Source: Lachnospiraceae bacterium (GTDB lineage: Bacteria > Bacillota > Clostridia > Lachnospirales > Lachnospiraceae). From it: DNA of 17,086 nt. Where the stretch lies: assembly GCA_017446125.1 (NCBI GenBank), contig JAFSRL010000077.1, positions 1 through 17,086 on the forward strand, written 5' to 3'. A program made the position numbers and the translations under genes. The notes beneath the pieces were generated by a model that did not search any database, was not told where the DNA came from, and saw only the letters and a program-made list of their open reading frames with translations. Below are positions 13,274 through 17,086 of this stretch, one piece after another. Positions within the stretch are counted from its first letter, which is position 1, and every line of letters begins with the position of its first letter.

Positions 13274-13999
13274 ATGCTTCTGACCGCGGAGACCTTAAAA
13301 AACCTGACCTTCGATACGATTTTGCTGCGTCTTTTGACCGCCATGTTTCTGGGCGGATTAGTGGGCCTTGAGCGCACGAGAAAAAACCAGCCGGCGGGCT
13401 TTCGTACCTTTATGATTGTCTCGATGGGCGCGGCGCTCACCATGATTTTCGCCATCTTTGAATTCAACTTGATCAGCGAGGACTTTGCCCGCGCGGCGAT
13501 TGTCACCGGTGTTTCCATCGACGTTGCGCGCTATTCCGCGCAGGTCATCAACGGCATCGGGTTTCTTGCCGCCGGCATGATTCTGGTCACCGGACAGCAG
13601 CAGATTTCCGGCATCACGACCGCGTCGAGCTTAATGGCCTCCGCCTGCATGGGCATCGCCGCGGGTGCGGGGTTTTACGAATGCGTTCTGGTCGTTTTGC
13701 CCGTGGTGTTGATTTCGATTTCTCTTCTGCCCCGCATCGAGGAATTTATCCAGGAGCGGTCACCGCACATGAGTCTTTATGTGGAGTTTAAGGACATGGA
13801 GCACTTGGGAAGTCTTTTGGTCTTTTTTAAGGAGCAGAAAACGCAGGTGTACGAAATCGATGTCGAGGAGCAGGCGAACAACGACCGCACCCTGCCAAGC
13901 GCCGTTTTCGCCCTGCGCCTCCCCAGGAAGGTGCACCACGCGGACATGATTGCCATGGTCGCGGCGCGCTCCTACGTGATGAGCATCCGGGAATTGTAA
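13274..13999 (+). CDS. MgtC/SapB-family membrane protein (second, diverged copy)
   Basis: This 241-residue paralogue of the gene before it has a strong AGGAGG (13263-13268) 5 bases before its ATG. The N-terminal motif is kept: GGLVGLERTRKNQPAGFRTF (27-46) and SMGAALTMI. The later motifs have changed: GFIGAGTI is GFLAAGMI (97-104) and LTTAAGLWAA is ITTASSLMAS (114-123). A 10 to 12 residue insertion (around FARAAIVTGVSIDVA) precedes the second motif. The C-terminal ACT-like region is present (LYVEFKDMEHLGSLLVFF). Tight coupling suggests the two act together, perhaps as a hetero-oligomer in which this copy has a different role. Function is otherwise unknown. Confidence 0.85.
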   Translation: MLLTAETLKNLTFDTILLRLLTAMFLGGLVGLERTRKNQPAGFRTFMIVSMGAALTMIFAIFEFNLISEDFARAAIVTGVSIDVARYSAQVINGIGFLAAGMILVTGQQQISGITTASSLMASACMGIAAGAGFYECVLVVLPVVLISISLLPRIEEFIQERSPHMSLYVEFKDMEHLGSLLVFFKEQKTQVYEIDVEEQANNDRTLPSAVFALRLPRKVHHADMIAMVAARSYVMSIREL

Positions 14000-14023
14000 T
14001 GCATTAAGGAAAGTAAAGAATCT

Positions 14024-14052
14024 TTGCATTATTTCAACAAATGTCATACAAT
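14024..14052 (+). promoter_or_regulatory. Sigma-A promoter of the ABC transporter operon
   Basis: TTGCAT (14024-14029), 17 bases, TACAAT (14047-14052). Predicted start is near 14059, with a leader of about 48 bases carrying GGAGGGG (14091-14097). A small palindrome AAAGA-A-TCTTT (14016-14026 region) overlaps the upstream edge and might be an operator half. Confidence 0.65.
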
Positions 14053-14106
14053 AAGATTTGTAGTTGGAAGATATGAACAACGGTTATTTCGGAGGGGACT
14101 GTTTTT

Positions 14107-14952
14107 ATGTTCAAAATGCTGAATCCACGGCGCTTTTACCATGCGGTCGGCAAGCGGAAGTTTTACGAATTCCTGATTCTGGCCGTATTTATTTTGTTCT
14201 TTTACGGGCCCATGCTCAACATGGTCATCTTAGCCTTCGCGAACAAATACGAAGCGCCGGCAATCATTCCGCAGGAGTTCGGCTTTAAATGGTGGAGCTA
14301 TATCTTCAGCCAGAAATCGCTGGTCACCTCCATGATTCAGTCCTTTGTCGTCGCGATTGTGACCACGCTGGTTTCCATGGTCTTTTGTATCCCGGCGGCG
14401 TATTCCATCGCCAGGTTCAAGTACCCGGGCAGAAAGCTTTTCATGCTGTCGTTTCTTTTGACAAACGCCTTCCCGAAGCTGGGCATCTTCACCTCCATCG
14501 CGGTGCTCTTTTACAAGTACCGCCTGATGGGCACCTATCCCGGCGTCGTGATCATTCACATGATTCATTCGATGATGTTCATGGTCTGGCTGCCCTCGAG
14601 CGCCTTCCGCTCGGTGCACCGCCAGCAGGAGGAGGCGGCGCGTGACGTGGGCGCGGGTCCCGTACGCACCTTCTTTAAGGTCACGATGCCCATGGCAATG
14701 CCGGGCATCGCGGTGGCAACACTGTATACCTTCTTGGGCTCCATGGAGGAGGCACAGGGAACGATGCTGGTGGGCATGGGCCGCATCCAGACGATGCCGG
14801 TCGCGATGTACGGCATCATCCTTGACTCGACGGCGGTACAGATCGGCGCGGTCTTCGCGATTCTTCTGATTATACCGAGCGTCATTATGATCTTTATCAT
14901 GCGTAAGTACATCGGACCGGAGGCCATCGCCGGCGGCTTCAAGATGAAGTAG
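14107..14952 (+). CDS. ABC importer permease (binding-protein-dependent, PotC-like)
   Basis: This 281-residue integral membrane protein has about six TM helices (21-43, 78-103, 110-137, 145-165, 198-215, 245-266) and the permease EAA loop at 175-201 (EEAARDVGAGPVRTFFKVTMP), which docks the ATPase. Length and loop fit a single-domain type I importer subunit. GGAGGGG lies about 9 bases before ATG 14107. It is the first gene of an operon with the ATPase and the binding lipoprotein. Such importers usually need two permeases; only one is seen, since upstream is an MgtC gene, so either it forms a homodimer or a partner lies beyond the window. The substrate is not determined. Confidence 0.9.
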   Translation: MFKMLNPRRFYHAVGKRKFYEFLILAVFILFFYGPMLNMVILAFANKYEAPAIIPQEFGFKWWSYIFSQKSLVTSMIQSFVVAIVTTLVSMVFCIPAAYSIARFKYPGRKLFMLSFLLTNAFPKLGIFTSIAVLFYKYRLMGTYPGVVIIHMIHSMMFMVWLPSSAFRSVHRQQEEAARDVGAGPVRTFFKVTMPMAMPGIAVATLYTFLGSMEEAQGTMLVGMGRIQTMPVAMYGIILDSTAVQIGAVFAILLIIPSVIMIFIMRKYIGPEAIAGGFKMK

Positions 14953-15001
14953 CGCTTACCGCAAGGGAAATACGAAAACCGTACAGAGGGGAAAGAGAAC
15001 T

Positions 15002-15988
15002 ATGAGCGAAACAAATGAAAAAAAGGTCATTCTGGACCTGGCGGACTTAACAAAAAAGTACGACAACGGGGACGGCGTGGAACACATCAACCTAAAGGTT
15101 TATGAGGGCGAGATTGTAACCCTCTTGGGGCCTTCGGGCTGCGGCAAGTCCACGATTCTGCGCACCATCGGCGGCTTTTTGGACATCACCGACGGTGACA
15201 TTCTGATTGCCGGGGAATCGATTGCCGCCCTTCCGCCGGAAAAACGCCCCACGGCGATGGTGTTCCAGAGCTACAATCTCTGGCCGCACATGACGATTTA
15301 CGAAAACCTTGCCTTCGGGTTGAAGTTAAGAAAGACACCCGCGGACCAGATGAAGAATATGATCACGAACATGCTGGAGCTGGTGTCGATGGGCGGCTCG
15401 GAAAAGAAGTATCCCGGGCAGCTCTCCGGCGGTCAGCAGCAGCGTATCGCAATCGCGAGAAGCCTGCTTCTGCGCCCGAAGCTTTTGCTTTTGGACGAGC
15501 CGTTTTCCGCACTGGACGCGAAGATCCGCCAGCAGATGCGTGAAGAGTTAAAGAAAATCCAGCAGGATTTGGGAATCACCGTTGTCTTTGTCACGCACGA
15601 CCAGGAAGAGGCGATGGCACTCTCCCACCGCATCGTCGTCATGAATAAGGGCAAGATTGATCAGATCGGCACGCCCGCGGAGATTTATGACGATCCCAAG
15701 ACCCTGCATGTGGCGAGCTTTATCGGCGAGATGAATTTCCTGAAAAAGGAAGGCAAGACCCTTGCCGTGCGTCCGGAGGACATCACGGTGTGCGAGGGCG
15801 CGGGACAGGGCGACATCGACGCGACGGTGCGCACGATTATGCTGTTGGGACACTACGTTGTTTTGACCGTGCAGCACAACGAGGATGTCATCAAGTGCAA
15901 TGTCACAAGAGATCTAAGCGAGCGTTTAGCCATCGGAGACACGGTCTCCTTAAAGCTGGGTAAGCACAGCCTGTTTGACGCGGCATAA
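15002..15988 (+). CDS. ABC importer ATP-binding protein (PotA/MalK-like, with TOBE domain)
   Basis: This 328-residue ATPase energises the transporter. Visible motifs are Walker A GPSGCGKST (43-51), Q-loop Gln89 (VFQSYNLWPHMT), signature LSGGQQQR (141-148), Walker B LLLLDEP with Glu166, D-loop SALDA and switch His199 (FVTHDQEEA). Residues about 250-325 form a C-terminal TOBE-like domain (LAVRPEDITVCEG), as in spermidine/putrescine, iron and sugar importers, which may bind substrate or regulators. All residues needed for ATP hydrolysis are present. A GAGGGGAAAG ribosome binding site precedes ATG 15002. An intercistronic hairpin follows the stop. Confidence 0.95.
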   Translation: MSETNEKKVILDLADLTKKYDNGDGVEHINLKVYEGEIVTLLGPSGCGKSTILRTIGGFLDITDGDILIAGESIAALPPEKRPTAMVFQSYNLWPHMTIYENLAFGLKLRKTPADQMKNMITNMLELVSMGGSEKKYPGQLSGGQQQRIAIARSLLLRPKLLLLDEPFSALDAKIRQQMREELKKIQQDLGITVVFVTHDQEEAMALSHRIVVMNKGKIDQIGTPAEIYDDPKTLHVASFIGEMNFLKKEGKTLAVRPEDITVCEGAGQGDIDATVRTIMLLGHYVVLTVQHNEDVIKCNVTRDLSERLAIGDTVSLKLGKHSLFDAA

Positions 15989-16013
15989 CCGCTTCTGTTT
16001 AAGAAGCGTATGC
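15983..16013 (+). other. Intercistronic hairpin between ATPase and binding-protein genes
   Basis: CGCTTCT-GTTTA-AGAAGCG (15990-16008) is a perfect 7-bp stem, extended by GCATA/TATGC (15983-15987, 16009-16013) across a 2-base bulge, 12 bp in total. It overlaps the ATPase stop codon. The T-rich stretch starts only about 7 bases later, so it is not a clean terminator. It may protect or process the mRNA so that the binding protein is made in excess. Confidence 0.6.
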
Positions 16014-16054
16014 ATAGGAACTGTTTATTTTATTTCATGTAGGGAGGTAACAAA

Positions 16055-17086
16055 ATGAAGAAGAAGATTGTATCCGTTCTTCTTGCGGGCATGATGGTCT
16101 TAGGCGTTGTCACCGCTTGCGGCGGCGGCGCACAGACACCTGCACAGCCTGCAGCGGAAGAAGAGGCAGCGGAGGAAACCACGGAAGAAGCAGCTGCGGA
16201 AGAAGGCGGCGCATCGATTGCGGAAGGCAGCGGCAAGGTGACGCTGTGGGCGACCGGCTCTGACAACGTCCGTCAGATTTACGAGACCCTGATTGCGGAC
16301 TTCAACACGAATTCCGAGTACGCGGGACAGTATGAGGTGGAATTACAGTTCATGCTCTCCGGTACCGGCGCACAGACCTTACCGGATATGCTGAACGCGG
16401 CATATCAGGCAGGCCAGACCGAAACCGATTTCGACCTTGTCGACTTCTCCGGCGACGACCTTTCGAAGATCATGTCCTTGGTGGGCGAGGAAGGCTTCCA
16501 GAAGTTGGACGAGACCAAGATCCCGAACCGCGCGAACGTTCCCGCGAAGTCCAGCGTATCCGCTGACTATTCGCAGCCGTACCGCGGCACGACCGTTATC
16601 CTGGCGTATGATTCCGAGAAGGTTCCGGAACCGCCCAAGACGGTTGACGAGCTTGTGAAGTGGATGGAAGAGAATCCGGGCCGCTTTGCTTACAACGCAC
16701 CGGGCACCGGCGGCGCCGGCGACTCCTTTGCGCGTACGAGCGTCTACAACTTCCTTCCGGAAGAAGCAATCACATCCGATGATGAGTCCTGGACGGAGCA
16801 GTGGGATGAAGGCTTTGAATTCCTTGCAAAGATTCATCCGTACATGTACTCCTCCGGCGGCAGCATCGTTTATCCGAACAAGAACCAGGGCGCACTGGAT
16901 CTCTTAAACCAGGGCGAAATCGACATGTGCCCGAACTGGGCGGACATGGTCCTCTCCCAGAGAGCCAGCGGCGAGTTAAAGTCCTCCATCAAGATTGCGC
17001 AGATCTCCCCGTCCTTCACGGGTTCCTTACAGACCCTGACGGTGCCCACGATTGGCTCCAACGAGGCGGGCGCGTATGCGTTCATC
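16055..17086 (+). CDS. Extracellular solute-binding lipoprotein of the ABC importer (3' end outside window)
   Basis: The frame is open from ATG 16055 to the window edge (344 residues seen); AGGGAGG lies 7 bases upstream. The signal peptide MKKKIVSVLLAGMMVLGVV ends in a lipobox VTAC with Cys22 as lipidation site. A Glu/Ala-rich linker (about 29-55) tethers the domain. The mature part begins KVTLWATGSDNVRQIYETLI, typical of family 1 solute-binding proteins. PGRFAYNAPGTGGAGDSFAR and the later GALDLLNQGEIDM recall YnjB-like binding proteins, which belong with iron, spermidine and thiamine binders. The substrate cannot be fixed from this. Being last of the three seen genes and preceded by a hairpin suggests higher expression than the membrane parts. 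Confidence 0.92.
   Translation, partial: MKKKIVSVLLAGMMVLGVVTACGGGAQTPAQPAAEEEAAEETTEEAAAEEGGASIAEGSGKVTLWATGSDNVRQIYETLIADFNTNSEYAGQYEVELQFMLSGTGAQTLPDMLNAAYQAGQTETDFDLVDFSGDDLSKIMSLVGEEGFQKLDETKIPNRANVPAKSSVSADYSQPYRGTTVILAYDSEKVPEPPKTVDELVKWMEENPGRFAYNAPGTGGAGDSFARTSVYNFLPEEAITSDDESWTEQWDEGFEFLAKIHPYMYSSGGSIVYPNKNQGALDLLNQGEIDMCPNWADMVLSQRASGELKSSIKIAQISPSFTGSLQTLTVPTIGSNEAGAYAFI

Noticed and set aside
16379..16837. 152-residue antisense frame opposite the binding lipoprotein
   Set aside because: It is a shadow of a high-G+C coding frame. The plus-strand lipoprotein has a signal peptide, lipobox and strong ribosome binding site.

Overview
The window looks like chromosomal DNA from a Bacillota anaerobe of the Clostridia (a Lachnospiraceae-like gut or rumen bacterium). 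The evidence is strong AGGAGG-type ribosome binding sites, sigma-A-like promoters, a zinc-finger anti-sigma factor with a DUF4825-like ectodomain, large membrane-bound GGDEF/EAL proteins and a lipoprotein with a Glu/Ala-rich linker after its lipobox cysteine. This placement is inference; no marker gene is present.

Region 1 (1-4232) is accessory in character. After the tail of an unidentified gene and its own promoter comes an intact tRNA-Arg(CCU) gene (195-266). Behind it lie an antitoxin whose PIN-domain toxin is broken, a fragment that looks like a DUF1016/YhcG-type nuclease, an ECF sigma factor with its membrane anti-sigma factor, and a Fic toxin operon (VbhA-like antitoxin, Fic protein, third small gene). 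The stretch ends in short tandem repeats and a 27-base degenerate copy of the tRNA-Arg 3' half (4182-4208). A 60-base line sampled in this region is about 45% G+C, against about 58% in the later genes. Together this suggests an old, decayed integration island at the tRNA-Arg gene; no integrase is visible.

Region 2 (4233-13999) looks like core genome: a Crp/Fnr-type regulator divergent from a PaaI-type thioesterase, then a membrane diguanylate cyclase overlapping a large GGDEF-PAS-degenerate GGDEF-EAL protein. A convergent membrane EAL phosphodiesterase lies only 3 bases away, followed by two tandem MgtC-family membrane proteins. Three cyclic-di-GMP proteins in about 7 kb make this a local signalling cluster. 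Several first-in-transcript genes have an extended -10 element (TGN-TANANT) ending 6 or 7 bases before the ATG and no Shine-Dalgarno, which predicts leaderless mRNAs, while internal operon genes have good Shine-Dalgarno sites.

Region 3 (14024-17086) is an ABC importer operon with its own promoter: one permease, a PotA-type ATPase, an intercistronic hairpin, and a solute-binding lipoprotein that runs off the window. Only one permease gene is seen, so a partner may lie downstream.
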